Assembly (NCBI GenBank): GCA_039794405.1
Contig: JBDIVL010000022.1
Coordinates: 6,307 to 70,306 of the forward strand
Direction: 5' to 3'
DNA from: JBDIVL01 sp039794405
GTDB lineage: Bacteria; Planctomycetota; Brocadiia; Brocadiales; Brocadiaceae
DNA: 64,000 nt
Both the position numbers and the translations under genes were made by a program. Positions 44,957-54,089 of this stretch are shown here, in pieces; the stretch's first letter is position 1; every line of letters begins with the position of its first letter. The notes below the pieces were generated by a model. The model searched no databases. It was not told the DNA's origin and saw only the letters and a program-made list of their open reading frames with translations.

Positions 44957-45979
44957 TCAAAATAACTCTTCTACTTCAGATCTCGGCGTACGCATCATAA
45001 GACTGCTTACTGCCTCAAGCGGATTTTTATTCGTAAAAAGTACATCATATATCTCTTTTGTGATAGGCATTTCCACATTGAATTTATGGGAAAGTGCCAT
45101 AACAGATTTTGTAGTCCAAACACCTTCTGCAATTTGTTCCATCTTCTCCAGAATTTCCTGTAACTTTTTCCCTTTTCCAATCTGCTCGCCAACCCATCGG
45201 TTTCGTCCATAAGGACTAATACAGGTGGTTATTAAGTCTCCTAACCCCGTGAGCCCTGAAAAAGTGCTTCTCTGCGCCCCCATAATCACCCCGAGACGGC
45301 TTATCTCTGCCAAACCACGTGTGATAAGGGCTGCCTTGGAATTATCACCAAATTTCAGGCCATCACATATGCCCGAGGCTATAGCAATCACGTTTTTCAT
45401 CGCTGCACCTAACTCAACCCCGATCATATCAGGATTTGTATAGACACGAAATCTTTCTGTGGTAAAGATCTCCTGAATCTGTTTCGCTAAATGAATATCC
45501 TTTGATGATGCAACAATTGTAGTGGGTAATTCACATGCAACTTCTTCTCCATGACTTGGTCCAAGAAGTAAAGAAATGGGCTGATTTCCCAGTACATTTG
45601 CTATAATTTCGCTGGGTCTCATAAGCGTTTCATTCTCGATTCCTTTTGTAACGCTGACAATTGGTATCCCGTTAATATAAATATCTTTAAATCTCGATAG
45701 CACAGAACGCAGGTAAGGAGTAGGCGTTGCGGATACAATGAGCTGTGTGTCCATCAGATCGCTAAAGATACCTGAAGTAATGTGCATTCCGGAAGGAATC
45801 GGAATACCCTTGAGAAATTTGATGTTCTCCCTTTTCTCTCTCAGATAGTCAGCATAGGATGGATTTGAGCCCCAAAGGGTAACATGATAACCCTTTTTGT
45901 ATAGAAGGATGGCAAGCGTAGTTCCCCACCCTCCATTACCAATAACAATTATCTTTTTTACAACGAATTTTGAGTTCAT
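44957..45979 (-). CDS. gpsA: NAD(P)-dependent glycerol-3-phosphate dehydrogenase
   Basis: 340 aa; reduces dihydroxyacetone phosphate to sn-glycerol-3-phosphate for phospholipid synthesis in the cytoplasm. Rossmann motif VIGNGGWGTTLA at about residues 12-23; the central LLGPSHGEEVA and the catalytic region LGAAMKNVIAIASGICDGL with the active-site Lys; then GLTGLGDLITTC. Length is normal for the family (about 330-340). Alone on the minus strand, with a dispersed repeat upstream. Confidence 0.95.
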   Translation of the reverse strand: MNSKFVVKKIIVIGNGGWGTTLAILLYKKGYHVTLWGSNPSYADYLREKRENIKFLKGIPIPSGMHITSGIFSDLMDTQLIVSATPTPYLRSVLSRFKDIYINGIPIVSVTKGIENETLMRPSEIIANVLGNQPISLLLGPSHGEEVACELPTTIVASSKDIHLAKQIQEIFTTERFRVYTNPDMIGVELGAAMKNVIAIASGICDGLKFGDNSKAALITRGLAEISRLGVIMGAQRSTFSGLTGLGDLITTCISPYGRNRWVGEQIGKGKKLQEILEKMEQIAEGVWTTKSVMALSHKFNVEMPITKEIYDVLFTNKNPLEAVSSLMMRTPRSEVEELF

Positions 45980-46062
45980 ATCTGATGGAAAATTTTGGCG
46001 TGATTTTATCTCTTATTCATTACTAGAGGGGAAGAGAAAAATATTCTTGTAAAAAACCTAAC

Positions 46063-46215
46063 AAGGCGAAGCCTCGGACCGATAAAAGAAATCACAAGCA
46101 GTCAGCAATCGGACAGAAGCTGTAGGCCGACCGCTGATGGCTGACGGCGTATATAATATTGGTTATTTTTAAAACTTGACTCACATGTGAAGATAAATCG
46201 CAGAGAAAGTATTAA
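46063..46215 (+). repeat. Dispersed 150-bp repeat, copy 1
   Basis: Contains CCGATAAAAGAAATCACAAGC, a hairpin-forming stretch with CAGTCAGC and GCTGATGGCTGAC, then TTTTAAAACTTGA and AAGATAAATCG..GAAAGTATT. Matches 60152-60311 in the same orientation. It is placed upstream of gpsA and after the glyA terminator. Confidence 0.65.
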
Positions 46216-46226
46216 TGAAAATCCAG

Positions 46227-46258
46227 TAAAAAACAGGGCTGGAGTAAACCCCAGCCCT
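46227..46258 (-). terminator. Rho-independent terminator of prfB-glyA
   Basis: On the minus strand AGGGCTGG, loop GGTTTA, CTCCAGCCCT, then GTTTTTT. It lies 53 bases past the glyA stop. Confidence 0.85.
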
Positions 46259-46310
46259 TTCCGTAACGCTATTCCTCAGGAAACAATGAGGGTATTTCAT
46301 TGTGAAACCG

Positions 46311-47570
46311 TTACTTTACACCCTGACACACTTTCTCTTCATATAAAGGGTATGCGGAACAAAGTCCTTTTATAGTCTTTTGGACATATTCCTTAACGGT
46401 AAGGTCTTTTGGTTTTGAAAGGGTTTGGTCAATACATTCTGCTATTTTAACGACATCGGCCTCTTTCATCCCTCTTGAGGTTACCGTCGGCGTTCCAATT
46501 CGAATACCACTTGGTTCGTTTGCGCCCCTTTCATCAAAAGGAACAGTATTTCTATTAAGAACAATACCTACAGTTTCCAGCAACATTTGAGCTTCTTTTC
46601 CTGTAATACCTTTATTGCGTAAATCAATCAGGAAAAGATGATTGTCCGTCCCACCTGAAACGAGATTGTATCCCTTTTTTACAAATTCCTGTGCCATCGC
46701 CTTAGCGTTTTTTACCGTTTGCTGTTGACATCTCTTGAATTCCTCGGTCATTGCCTCTTTAAATGCAACTGCTTTTGCAGCAATAATGTGCATGAAAGGT
46801 CCTCCCTGAATTCCGGGAAAAACCATGGCGTCTATTTGTTTTGCATATTTTGATTTACATAGGATCAGGCCGCCTCTTGGTCCACGAAGTGTTTTATGGG
46901 TTGTTGTGGTAACAAAATCGGCATACGGAACAGGAGTAGGATGTGTCCCTCCAACGATAAGCCCGGCAATGTGGGCTATATCGGCCATAAAGTAGGCACC
47001 AACCTCATCTGCAATTTTTCTAAATCTTTGAAAATCAAGGATTCTCGGATATGCACTTGCTCCAGCAATGATCATTTTGGGTTTCGTTTTTACAGCGATG
47101 TCACGTACCTCATCATAATCGATGTATCCCGTTTCTTTTTTTATACCATAGTGAACAATATCATACATCATCCCTGAGAAATTCTTCTTAAATCCATGAG
47201 TCAAATGTCCGCCATGGGATAAATCCATTCCTAATATGCGGTCGCCGGGTTTTAATACTGCAAAGCAAACAGCCATGTTTGCCTGTGAGCCTGCATGTGG
47301 TTGCACGTTAGCATGTTCTGACCCAAAAATCTGTATAGCCCTTTCAATTGCCAAACGTTCAACTGTGTCCACATTTCCGCAGCCGGCATACCATCGTTTC
47401 CCCGCATAACCTTCAGCATATTTGTTGGTCATCGATGATCCCTGTGCTTCCTGTACTGCGACACTGCAAGTGTTTTCTGATGCAATTAAATCTATCGTAT
47501 TTTGTTGCCTTTCAATTTCATCCTGTATAGCTCGCCAAACCTCCGGATCATCGTTTTTTAGTGTAATCAT
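46311..47570 (-). CDS. glyA: Serine hydroxymethyltransferase
   Basis: 419-aa PLP enzyme that converts serine and tetrahydrofolate to glycine and methylene-THF. Seen: ASENTCSVAV near residue 31, YAEGYAGKRWYAGC near 53, ADIAHIAGLIVGG near 196 (with the Asp that pairs with PLP), TTTHKTLRGPRGG near 222 (Schiff-base Lys), and RIGTPTVTSRGM near 362. It follows prfB after 24 bases on the same strand and a terminator follows. Confidence 0.97.
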   Translation of the reverse strand: MITLKNDDPEVWRAIQDEIERQQNTIDLIASENTCSVAVQEAQGSSMTNKYAEGYAGKRWYAGCGNVDTVERLAIERAIQIFGSEHANVQPHAGSQANMAVCFAVLKPGDRILGMDLSHGGHLTHGFKKNFSGMMYDIVHYGIKKETGYIDYDEVRDIAVKTKPKMIIAGASAYPRILDFQRFRKIADEVGAYFMADIAHIAGLIVGGTHPTPVPYADFVTTTTHKTLRGPRGGLILCKSKYAKQIDAMVFPGIQGGPFMHIIAAKAVAFKEAMTEEFKRCQQQTVKNAKAMAQEFVKKGYNLVSGGTDNHLFLIDLRNKGITGKEAQMLLETVGIVLNRNTVPFDERGANEPSGIRIGTPTVTSRGMKEADVVKIAECIDQTLSKPKDLTVKEYVQKTIKGLCSAYPLYEEKVCQGVK

Positions 47571-47594
47571 ATTTTTACTTTATCCTCATAATAT

Positions 47595-48702
47595 TTAGTG
47601 TGTCTTTAACATCTTCCATTTCAGATACGCTTCCATAAACTCATCAATTTCACCATCCAGCACTGCCTGGGTATTTCCCGTTTCCTTACCTGTACGAAGA
47701 TCTTTAACAAGAGAATAGGGCTGCAACACATACGATCGAATCTGATGCCCCCATGCAATCTCCCCTTTCTCATCGTAAGCAGCAGAAATTTCTTTTTCTT
47801 TCTCTTTCTCTCTGATCTGATACATTTTTGCCTTCAACATACTTAATGCTACTCTCCGATTCTGGTGTTGTGAGCGTTCACTCTGGCATTGCACGACAAT
47901 TCCCGTGGGTATGTGGGTAATGCGTACTGCAGATGATGTTTTATTAACGTGCTGACCACCGGCACCTGATGCCCGATAGGTATCCACCCGTAATTCACTT
48001 TCATTTATTTCGATTTCTTCTTCCTCTTCAATCTCCGGCAGTACATCAACTGCTGCAAACGAAGTGTGCCTCCTTGCATTTGCATCAAACGGAGAAATGC
48101 GTACTAAACGATGCACCCCAATCTCTGATTTTAAATACCCGTAAACATAATCACCTTTTACAAGAACCGTAATCCTTTTGATCCCGGCTTCTTCACCTGA
48201 CAATACATCGACGAGAGACACTGCATACCCGTTCTTCTCGATCCAACGACTATACATACGGAACAACATAGATACCCAATCGCATGCCTCTGTTCCTCCA
48301 GCCCCCGCGTATATGCTTAAATAGGCGTCACAATGGTCGTGAGGTTCACCAAGCATTGTGCGTAATTCAGTTTTTTCAAGCTTTTGCACGAATGACTTGA
48401 CATCGTTAGCAACCTCAGCCTCGACTTGTTCATCTTGTGCTTCTTCTGCAAGTGCAGATAAACATTCTATATCGTCCAGCGTCTTTTGTAATTCATGAAT
48501 GGGAAAAATAAGTCCTTTAAGGGATTTTAATCTTCTGATAGTCTGTTGTGCCTTATCCTTGTTTTCCCAAAAGTGTGGGGAAGTAAGTTGCACCTCTAAA
48601 GCGGATAGCTCTTTTTCTTTATTCTTTAGGTCAAAGGGAGTCCTTGAGATGCTGTAAACGTTCTCGAAGAGGGGTCAATTCTTTTCCTACATTACCAATC
48701 AT
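47595..48702 (-). CDS. prfB: Peptide chain release factor 2, made by programmed +1 frameshift
   Basis: RF2 reads stop codons UAA and UGA. The main frame (48593 downward) has the SPF tripeptide in RISPFDANA, which recognises UGA, and GGQ in ASGAGGQHVNKTS, which triggers hydrolysis. It lacks its N-terminus. The missing part is in another frame: ATG at 48702 gives MIGNVGKELTPLRERLQHLK DSL and then TGA within CTTTGAC. Shifting +1 there continues with DLKNKEKELSALEVQL into the main frame. This is the classical autoregulated RF2 layout. An AAGGA just before the slip site may serve as the internal SD-like stimulator. Frames should be joined to give about 368 aa. glyA follows. Confidence 0.95.
48630..48636 (-). 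promoter_or_regulatory. RF2 programmed +1 frameshift site CTTTGAC
   Basis: CTT TGA C on the minus strand, after 23 codons from the ATG at 48702. The ribosome pauses at the poorly read UGA when RF2 is low and slips forward, making more RF2. Confidence 0.93.
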
Positions 48703-48938
48703 AATTCATAAATACCTCTATTTAATTCCATTCATCGTAATATGAAAATTTAATTCAGGATATAAAATTATAAATGATAAAATAGATATGTCAACATAGA
48801 ATTTAGAATTGACTTAAAGAAAAAATGTTCTTATCATATTTTGTTTTTACTGATAGAAATGTAATATCTTTGTGTTATTGCTTATTGTCACAGAACAAGA
48901 AAAGAGATATTTAATTTTACCTTAAAAGGAAAATCATT

Positions 48939-49394
48939 GTGATTCATGGCGTAAAAATAAAAAAGCTTAAACCTATCCCTGATGAAAGGGGTAGACTCAT
49001 GGAGATACTTCGAAATGATGATGATCTTTTTATAAAATTTGGTCAAGTTTATTTAACGACGGCTTACCCTGGTGTTGTAAAGGCCTGGCATTATCACAAA
49101 ATACAAACAGATTTTTTTGCTGTAATTCATGGTATGATGAAGATAGTCCTTTACGATAGTCGGAAAGATTCTACGACTTTCGGACAGATAAATGAGTTTA
49201 TATCAGGTATTCATAATCCCGTTTTAGTACAAATTCCCCCTATGGTTACCCACGGTTTCAAATGTATAAGCGAGTATGAGGCGATAGTTATCAATTGTCC
49301 CACTGAATTATACAACTACAATACACCCGATGAGTATCGTATAGCTCCCAATAGTGGGGAAATTCCATATGACTGGAGCAGAAAGGATGGATAA
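48939..49394 (+). CDS. RmlC-like dTDP-sugar epimerase/isomerase family cupin
   Basis: 151 aa, a cupin of the dTDP-4-dehydrorhamnose 3,5-epimerase fold. Seen: PDERGRLMEILR near the start, KAWHYHKIQTDFFAVIHGMMKIVLYD in pieces (about residues 48-75; the H-x-H and later residues line the active site), and IPPMVTHGFKCIS near 105. It is shorter than classical RmlC (about 180 aa). Start codon is a GTG or neighbouring codon at 48939. The nucleotidyltransferase gene overlaps its stop (TAATG), so they form one unit acting on nucleotide sugars. The exact substrate is not readable. Confidence 0.8.
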   Translation: MIHGVKIKKLKPIPDERGRLMEILRNDDDLFIKFGQVYLTTAYPGVVKAWHYHKIQTDFFAVIHGMMKIVLYDSRKDSTTFGQINEFISGIHNPVLVQIPPMVTHGFKCISEYEAIVINCPTELYNYNTPDEYRIAPNSGEIPYDWSRKDG

Positions 49395-50128
49395 TGAAAG
49401 GAATTGTACTTGCCGGTGGGCTAGGTTCGCGCTTATTACCTTTAACGAAAATCACGAATAAGCATCTCCTGCCGATATACAAAGAACCGATGATTTACTA
49501 TCCGATGAGGACCCTTATCCATGCAGGAATCCAGGATATTATGATTGTTACTGGCGGGAACCATGCGGGTGAATTTTTGAGATTACTTGGAGACGGAAAA
49601 CAGTTTGGTCTAAAGCACATCAGCTATACTTATCAAGAAGGAGAAGGTGGCATTGCTGAGGCATTATCTTTAGCCGAAGATTTTGCAGATGGTGACAAAA
49701 TTGTCGTTATCTTAGGCGACAACATCATTGAAAATAATATAGTAGAACAAAAGAAAACATTCGAAAGGCAAAAAGAGGGGGCCAAGATCATAATAAAAAA
49801 AGTTCCACACCCTGAATATTTTGGTGTTCCAGAGCTTATTGGAGATAAGGTTATCTGTGTTGAAGAAAAGCCGAAAAAACCAAAATCAGAATATGCTGTT
49901 ATTGGTATTTATATGTATGATTATCGGGTTTTTGACGTTATTAGAACCCTCGAACGCTCCGAACGGGGTGAACTTGAAATCACAGATGTAAACAACTATT
50001 ACATAAGGAATGGATTGATGACTTACGATACCTTGGAGGGCTGGTGGATTGATGCTGGGAGCTCACATGATAACCTGGTACAGGCAACTCAGCTAGTAAT
50101 AAAAACAGGTGCTAATAAAATAAGTTAG
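49394..50128 (+). CDS. Sugar-1-phosphate nucleotidyltransferase, RmlA-like
   Basis: 244 aa; transfers a nucleotide (probably dTMP) to a sugar 1-phosphate such as glucose-1-P. Signature LAGGLGSRLLPLTKITNKHLLPIYKEP in pieces at residues 5-31; GDNIIENNI near 111 (metal Asp), VEEKPKKPKSEYAVIGIYMYD near 157-177, and GWWIDAGSSHDNL near 219. It is about 45 residues shorter than typical RmlA and lacks the C-terminal allosteric part, as in several RmlA-like relatives. Coupled to the cupin upstream; products probably go into polysaccharide. Confidence 0.85.
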   Translation: MKGIVLAGGLGSRLLPLTKITNKHLLPIYKEPMIYYPMRTLIHAGIQDIMIVTGGNHAGEFLRLLGDGKQFGLKHISYTYQEGEGGIAEALSLAEDFADGDKIVVILGDNIIENNIVEQKKTFERQKEGAKIIIKKVPHPEYFGVPELIGDKVICVEEKPKKPKSEYAVIGIYMYDYRVFDVIRTLERSERGELEITDVNNYYIRNGLMTYDTLEGWWIDAGSSHDNLVQATQLVIKTGANKIS

Positions 50129-50155
50129 TCCTTAACTATTTAAATAAATATTATC

Positions 50156-50737
50156 GTGCGTGTAATTGCAGGTAGTGCAAGAGGTGTATATCTCAGTTCA
50201 TTAAAAGGAAATACGACAAGACCTATATCGGATAGAATAAAAGATTCCCTTTTCAATATCCTTTCCCAGGTTATCCCAGACAGCAATGTTATAGATATGT
50301 ATGCGGGTACTGGTGCAATTGGAATTGAGGCGCTGAGCCGTGGAGCAAGATCATGCATGTTCATTGAGATCGACAAATCTGCAATCCAGGTCATTAAAAA
50401 AAATCTCGAGACAACGAAACTCCAAGATAAGGCACAAGTTTTGAGGTATGATGTTTTTGAAATTGTTCCGTACCTTGTAAAAAATTCGGTAGAAGTTGAC
50501 TTAGTTTTTGCCAGTCCACCATATCCCCTCATAGAAAAAAGCTCCTATAGAGATGAACTTTTGGTTTTATTTTCGATTTTATGCAGCAAGCGTATAGTGC
50601 AACCAGAGGGTCTCATAGTACTCCAGCACAAGAAAACAGAATTTGAAATACCAACAGAGGCTCCATATTTAGAATTATTTAACACACGGGTTTATGGTGA
50701 TACACAAATTTCATTTTTTAAGAATATGATGGAATAA
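50156..50737 (+). CDS. rsmD: 16S rRNA (guanine(966)-N(2))-methyltransferase
   Basis: 193-aa SAM-dependent methyltransferase of the RsmD family. Seen: RVIAGSARGVYL at the N-terminus (typical RIISGxxRG), TRPISDRIKDSLFNIL, VIDMYAGTGAIGIEALSRGA (SAM-binding motif I) and FASPPYPL in the catalytic position where other members have DPPY. Starts with GTG at 50156. ispE follows 11 bases later. Confidence 0.93.
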   Translation: MRVIAGSARGVYLSSLKGNTTRPISDRIKDSLFNILSQVIPDSNVIDMYAGTGAIGIEALSRGARSCMFIEIDKSAIQVIKKNLETTKLQDKAQVLRYDVFEIVPYLVKNSVEVDLVFASPPYPLIEKSSYRDELLVLFSILCSKRIVQPEGLIVLQHKKTEFEIPTEAPYLELFNTRVYGDTQISFFKNMME

Positions 50738-50748
50738 GGATATTTTCC

Positions 50749-51639
50749 ATGAAAATTAAAGAAGAACAAGGAAAAATACAGATTGCTGCACCTGCAAAAA
50801 TCAATCTATTTCTTGAAATATTGGGCAAACGACCAGATGGTTATCATGAAATTGAGACAATTATGCAGGAAATCAGTTTATGTGATTACATTTTTCTAGA
50901 AGACTATGACAAAGAGGTGAAGTTTACCTGCACAAATCCTAAACTTCCCACCGGAGAAGATAATCTTATTCTGAAGACTGTTCGTTTGTTCCAAAAAGAA
51001 TTGGGAATCCATAGAGGTGTAAGAATACATTTAGATAAAAGAATACCGGTTGGGGCAGGACTTGGCGGTGGAAGTAGTGATGCCGTTGCCACCTTATTAG
51101 GGTTAAACAAGTTATGGCATGCAGGATATGATAAAAAACAGCTAGTAACACTGGCTGAAAAACTTGGTTCTGATACACCTTTTTTTGTTATGGGAAATAC
51201 AGCACTGTGCAAAGGCCGGGGAGAAGTTGTTATCCCATATCCTTTGATCGCAAAGTATCATTATATAATAATCTACCCAAGATTTGAAGTAAGCACAGCC
51301 ATAGTTTACAAAAATTTCAAAATTAACTTGACAAAAAATTTAAAAGATGTTAGTGTCTTCTTGCAGTCACTAACGTCTGGAAATCCTGAAAATTTGGGTG
51401 CTTATTTACATAATCGTTTAGAAGAGATTGTATTTAGACTCTATCCAAATCTTGAAGAAATAAAAAAGACATTAGCAAGGTTTGGTTTTTGTGGCGTACT
51501 CTTGTCAGGAAGTGGTTCAGCTTTATATGGTTTATGCAGGGAGGGAAGCGATCTAAAAGGAATTGAACAAAGAATAAAAATGCTTAATATTGGTGATGTG
51601 TTTATCGTAACCAATGATTTCGATAGCAATGCTAAGTGA
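50749..51639 (+). CDS. ispE: 4-diphosphocytidyl-2-C-methyl-D-erythritol kinase
   Basis: 296-aa GHMP kinase of the non-mevalonate isoprenoid pathway. Seen: APAKINLFLEILGKRPDGYHEI in pieces (residues about 14-35), PVGAGLGGGSSDAVATL (about 100-116, the ATP-binding loop), and the C-terminal LLSGSGSALYGL (about 251-262). Length is normal. It sits between rsmD and spoVG, a neighbour order like that of Firmicutes, where ispE is also close to spoVG. Confidence 0.95.
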   Translation: MKIKEEQGKIQIAAPAKINLFLEILGKRPDGYHEIETIMQEISLCDYIFLEDYDKEVKFTCTNPKLPTGEDNLILKTVRLFQKELGIHRGVRIHLDKRIPVGAGLGGGSSDAVATLLGLNKLWHAGYDKKQLVTLAEKLGSDTPFFVMGNTALCKGRGEVVIPYPLIAKYHYIIIYPRFEVSTAIVYKNFKINLTKNLKDVSVFLQSLTSGNPENLGAYLHNRLEEIVFRLYPNLEEIKKTLARFGFCGVLLSGSGSALYGLCREGSDLKGIEQRIKMLNIGDVFIVTNDFDSNAK

Positions 51640-51659
51640 ACAGGAAGGGGGAGAATACA

Positions 51660-52124
51660 GTGAATATCACGGAAGTCAGGGTAAAGTTAACAGAAGCTAA
51701 GAAGAATAGATTGCAAGCATTTTGTAGTATTACAATAGATAATGATTTCGTAGTAAGGGATCTAAAGGTTATCGAAGGACACAAAGGGGCATTTGTAGCT
51801 ATGCCCAGTAGAAAACTAACTGACAGATGTCCGAAGTGCGGCGGAAAAAATCATTTAATGGCACAGTACTGTAATGACTGCGGTACAAGACTCGATGAAA
51901 AGCGCTCGGCTAAAGGTGCAGGCAGATTAAAATTGCACGCGGACACAGCCCACCCAATAAACTCAAGGTGCAGAGAAGAAATCCAGGAAAAGGTACTCAC
52001 CGCTTACAGGGAAGAAGTTGAAAAATCGAAAAAGCCTGGTTATAAGCCTCCAAAATACGAGGATATGGAAGATATTGATATCGAAGACTTGGACGACGAT
52101 GTAGAACAAGAAAGAAACCGATAA
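51660..52124 (+). CDS. spoVG: SpoVG family RNA/DNA-binding protein with inserted zinc ribbon
   Basis: 154 aa, starting with GTG at 51660 behind GGAAGGGGGAG. The SpoVG fold is split: ITEVRVKLTEAKKNRLQAFC, FVVRDLKVIEGHKGAFVAMPSRK in pieces (residues 3-60), then an insertion of about 45 residues with CPKCGG and CNDCG (a four-Cys zinc ribbon), then DTAHPINSRCREEIQEKVL. The C-terminus is a highly acidic tail (EDMEDIDIEDLDDDVEQE). Known members without insertion are about 95 aa. SpoVG proteins bind nucleic acid and regulate gene expression; the ribbon may add a contact. Follows ispE closely. Confidence 0.9.
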   Translation: MNITEVRVKLTEAKKNRLQAFCSITIDNDFVVRDLKVIEGHKGAFVAMPSRKLTDRCPKCGGKNHLMAQYCNDCGTRLDEKRSAKGAGRLKLHADTAHPINSRCREEIQEKVLTAYREEVEKSKKPGYKPPKYEDMEDIDIEDLDDDVEQERNR

Positions 52125-52350
52125 GTAAAAGAAATATAATAAAAGCATATTGATTTTATCAAAATAATCATGTCGACTTTCACGCCAGATTTAATTATAA
52201 GCTGGTAGTATATACTCAAGACTTATGCTCTCCTGCCAAAGCAAGCCTTTAAAAGGTATTACTCATGTAGTATTTCTTTTTCTTATGACATTTGTTATTC
52301 TATAAGTTTAGTTTTCATTTTACATTTCAAACATTAAATAATTCAAATTC

Positions 52351-54024
52351 ATGATTAAAACAGGTTCACAAATATTATTAGACGCATTAATAAGAGAAGG
52401 GGTGGAATACATATTTGGAATTCCGGGTGGAGCGAATTTACCTCTGTTTGATGCATTATATGAGTCCCCTATAAAATTTATTTTAACCCGACATGAACAG
52501 GGTGCTGGTCATGCGGCAGATGGATATGCTAGGGCAACGGGTAAGGTAGGTGTTTGCCTTGTTACATCCGGTCCTGGTGCTACAAATTTGGTCACAGCAA
52601 TTGCGACAGCCTATATGGACTCAGTCCCGATGGTTGCAATAACAGGACAGGTCAAAACCTTCCTCATCGGAAATGATGCCTTTCAGGAAGCAGATATTAT
52701 TGGAATTTCACGACCTATAACAAAGCATAGCTACCTGGTAAAGGATGTTAAAGATATTGCAAGGGTTATAAAAGAGGCATTCTATATAGCAAAAACGGGG
52801 AGACAAGGTCCTGTGTTAATCGATTTACCTGTAGATGTTACCCTAGAAAAATGTGAAGAACAGGTTCCAGTGGAGGTGGATTTACCAGGATATAAACCAA
52901 GATATGAAGGAAACATCCGTCAGATCAAAATTGCCGCTGAGGTAATAAATAACTCCAAACAGCCGGTCATATACACAGGAGGAGGCATTATAGCCTCTAA
53001 TAGTTCAAAGATGTTACTCGAACTAGCAGAAAAGGGAAATATTCCTGTAACTACAACGCTTATGGGTCTTGGGGGATTTCCCGAAGATCACAGATTATCG
53101 CTGGGAATGCTGGGTATGCATGGAACTGTTTATGCTAATTTTGCAGTAACAGAGTGCGATCTCTTGATAGCTATTGGGTCGCGATTTGATGACCGGGTTA
53201 CCGGAAAAATTGATGAATTTGCGCCTTATGCTAAAATCATTCACATTGATATAGATCCAGCATCCATCAGTAAGACTATCAAGGTAAATATCCCAGTTGT
53301 TGGTGATGCAGAAAACATCCTTCAAGAGATAAATAAATATGTTCACTTTGTTGAAAGAAGAGAATGGTTTGGTAAAATTAAACAATGGAAAGAGAAAAAT
53401 CCATTATCGTATAACGATAGTGAAAATGTCATTAAACCTCAGTACGTCATTGAGCAAATTTGTGAAGCTGCCAAGGGAAACGCTATTATTACAACAGAGG
53501 TAGGGCAAAACCAAATGTGGGCGGCACAATACTATACGTATACAAAACCGCGTACATTCTTATCTTCCGGGGGACTCGGTACCATGGGTTATGGCTTTCC
53601 CGCCGCTATTGGAGCCCAGCTAGGGTGCCCAGACAAGATCGTAGTAGACATTGCCGGCGACGGTAGTGTTCAAATGAATATTCAGGAACTAAGTACTGCT
53701 GTTCGTTTAAACCTGCCGGTAAAAATAGCCATATTAAACAATGGTTATCTTGGAATGGTCCGGCAGTGGCAAGAATTATTTTATAGTAAACGCTATTCCG
53801 GTGTTTGCCTAAATGGGAATCCGGATTTTGTCAAATTGGCAGAAGCGTATGGCGCAAAGGGGCTCCTTGTCGAGAAGAAAGAAGATGTGCGTCCTACTAT
53901 AGAAAAGGCATTTTCTATAAAAGTACCCGTTATCATGGACTTTAGAATAGATCCAACAGAAAATGTCTTCCCAATGGTGCCTGCGGGACAAGCGATTCAT
54001 AGAATGATCGGGACTATGGCTTAA
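52351..54024 (+). CDS. ilvB: Acetolactate synthase large subunit
   Basis: 557-aa TPP enzyme making acetolactate or acetohydroxybutyrate for branched-chain amino acids. Seen: GIPGGANLPLFDAL (residues 23-36), RHEQGAGHAADGYARATGKVG in pieces (47-67, with the catalytic Glu48), TSGPGATN, AITGQV, SRFDDRVTG, and the TPP motif GDGSVQMNIQEL...NNGYLGMVRQWQ near 430-470. MVRQWQE is typical of acetolactate synthase as against other family members. No small regulatory subunit (ilvN) follows; a 226-base AT-rich gap precedes it. Confidence 0.93.
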   Translation: MIKTGSQILLDALIREGVEYIFGIPGGANLPLFDALYESPIKFILTRHEQGAGHAADGYARATGKVGVCLVTSGPGATNLVTAIATAYMDSVPMVAITGQVKTFLIGNDAFQEADIIGISRPITKHSYLVKDVKDIARVIKEAFYIAKTGRQGPVLIDLPVDVTLEKCEEQVPVEVDLPGYKPRYEGNIRQIKIAAEVINNSKQPVIYTGGGIIASNSSKMLLELAEKGNIPVTTTLMGLGGFPEDHRLSLGMLGMHGTVYANFAVTECDLLIAIGSRFDDRVTGKIDEFAPYAKIIHIDIDPASISKTIKVNIPVVGDAENILQEINKYVHFVERREWFGKIKQWKEKNPLSYNDSENVIKPQYVIEQICEAAKGNAIITTEVGQNQMWAAQYYTYTKPRTFLSSGGLGTMGYGFPAAIGAQLGCPDKIVVDIAGDGSVQMNIQELSTAVRLNLPVKIAILNNGYLGMVRQWQELFYSKRYSGVCLNGNPDFVKLAEAYGAKGLLVEKKEDVRPTIEKAFSIKVPVIMDFRIDPTENVFPMVPAGQAIHRMIGTMA

Positions 54025-54089
54025 TTTTGTACAGGTTGTGAAATATGTAGGTCTGAATAAGAATTCAGGAATCTAAGCGGAGAATTACT

